The notes below the pieces were generated by a model, which was given only the letters and a program-made list of their open reading frames with translations, was not told the origin of the DNA and ran no database searches. Of a stretch of 12,163 nt of DNA, positions 11,680 through 12,163 are shown piece after piece; the first letter of the stretch is position 1; every line of letters starts with the position of its first letter. Made by a program: the position numbers and the translations under genes. Source of the stretch: JAEDES01 sp964470055 (GTDB taxonomy: Bacteria > Bacillota_I > Bacilli_A > RF39 > UBA660); assembly GCA_964470055.1 (NCBI GenBank), contig CAYXZZ010000043.1, forward strand, positions 1 through 12,163, given 5' to 3'.

Positions 11680-12163
11680 ATGAATGAAGTAGTTGATAAG
11701 TTAGAAAGTTTAACTGTAATTAAGAGAAATGGTAAAAAAGTAGATTTTGATGAGACAAAAATTGCTTTATCCATAAAAAAAGGATTCGATAGTGTTGAAG
11801 TAGATATCGATGATGATGAAAAGGAAAGAAAATATACTACTAAAGATGTTCAAAAAGTGTATCAAGCAGTTTTAAAAAGACTTGAGAAGATTGCTAAGGA
11901 TACTGATAAAATTAAGATTGAAGAAATTCAAGATTTAATTGAAGAAGAATTATCTAAAAAAGGATATGAAGATGTTTATAAATCATTTTCTGAATATAGA
12001 GATAGAAGAAATGCATCTCGTCAATTATTCTTTGAAGATAAAAAGACTCATAAGTTTTTAAAATCACTAGAAAATTTAGGACTTAAGTCAGCAAATGAAG
12101 AAGATGCAAAAAGAGAAAATGCTAATATTGATGGAGATACTGCAATGGGAACAATGCTTCAAT
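11680..12163 (+). CDS. NrdD-like anaerobic ribonucleotide reductase, N-terminal part (3' end outside window)
   Basis: The first 161 codons show an ATP-cone (LTVIKRNGKKVDFDETKIAL and the helices to about residue 105). They are followed by YKSFSEYRDRRNASR and then NANIDGDTAMGTMLQ. This ATP-cone plus NANxDG-T-MGTML segment is, from family knowledge, the start of a second type of anaerobic NrdD, clearly different from the 716-aa protein upstream. The catalytic residues lie beyond the window, so the class could not be checked; another ribonucleotide reductase class is possible. The start ATG follows GGGAGG (11665-11670) at 9 nt. It is separated from the first operon by a terminator and has its own promoter. 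Confidence 0.75.
   Translation, partial: MNEVVDKLESLTVIKRNGKKVDFDETKIALSIKKGFDSVEVDIDDDEKERKYTTKDVQKVYQAVLKRLEKIAKDTDKIKIEEIQDLIEEELSKKGYEDVYKSFSEYRDRRNASRQLFFEDKKTHKFLKSLENLGLKSANEEDAKRENANIDGDTAMGTMLQ

Noticed and set aside
11457..11774. 105-aa minus-strand open frame
   Set aside because: It runs antisense through an intergenic promoter region and the start of the second nrdD-like gene. Its composition (Phe/Leu/Ser) reflects poly-A tracts.

Overview
The window comes from an AT-rich, low-GC Gram-positive (Firmicutes/Bacillota-type) anaerobe. Coding regions are dominated by A/T-ending codons, Shine-Dalgarno (SD) sites are strong, and UGA is a true stop (nrdD ends in TGA), so the genetic code is standard. 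The class III (oxygen-sensitive) ribonucleotide reductase genes point to an anaerobic, possibly gut, lifestyle. I cannot name a species.

Bases 1-4218 hold a diversity-generating retroelement (DGR) with an unusual architecture. At the left edge is the 3' end of a target gene whose variable repeat (VR, 60-167) differs from the first template repeat (TR1, 445-552) at 16 positions. Every one of these lies at an adenine of TR1. Instead of a single template there is a tandem array of five ~380-415 bp units (361-2345). Each unit has a leader, a template-like core and a 3' tail that can fold into the same set of stems, with compensatory base changes between copies. TR3, TR4 and TR5 are asparagine-codon-rich templates of other lengths and probably serve targets outside the window. 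The second core has lost every adenine over 112 nt. The array is followed by avd and by a 494-aa reverse transcriptase with the DGR hallmarks IGAMSSQ and YMDD. Its extra C-terminal region looks like a MutS domain I.

Bases 4219-6551 carry tex, a transcription accessory/RNA-binding protein gene with its own sigma-A-type promoter and a clear terminator. Directly after the terminator T-run lies the decayed 5' part of a group II intron (about 6552-7226), with a frameshifted stub of its maturase. A short stretch follows with a perfect SD and a hydrophobic frame that lacks a normal start codon.

Bases 7461-12163 form an anaerobic deoxynucleotide-synthesis locus. A Crp/Fnr-family regulator is transcribed leftward, divergent from nrdD-nrdG-dUTPase. 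The intergenic region holds a 14-bp palindrome centred about 41.5 bp upstream of the inferred nrdD transcription start. The same palindrome overlaps the -35 box of the regulator's own promoter, suggesting activation of nrdDG with autorepression. A second, different NrdD-like gene with an ATP-cone starts after a terminator and its own promoter and runs off the right edge.
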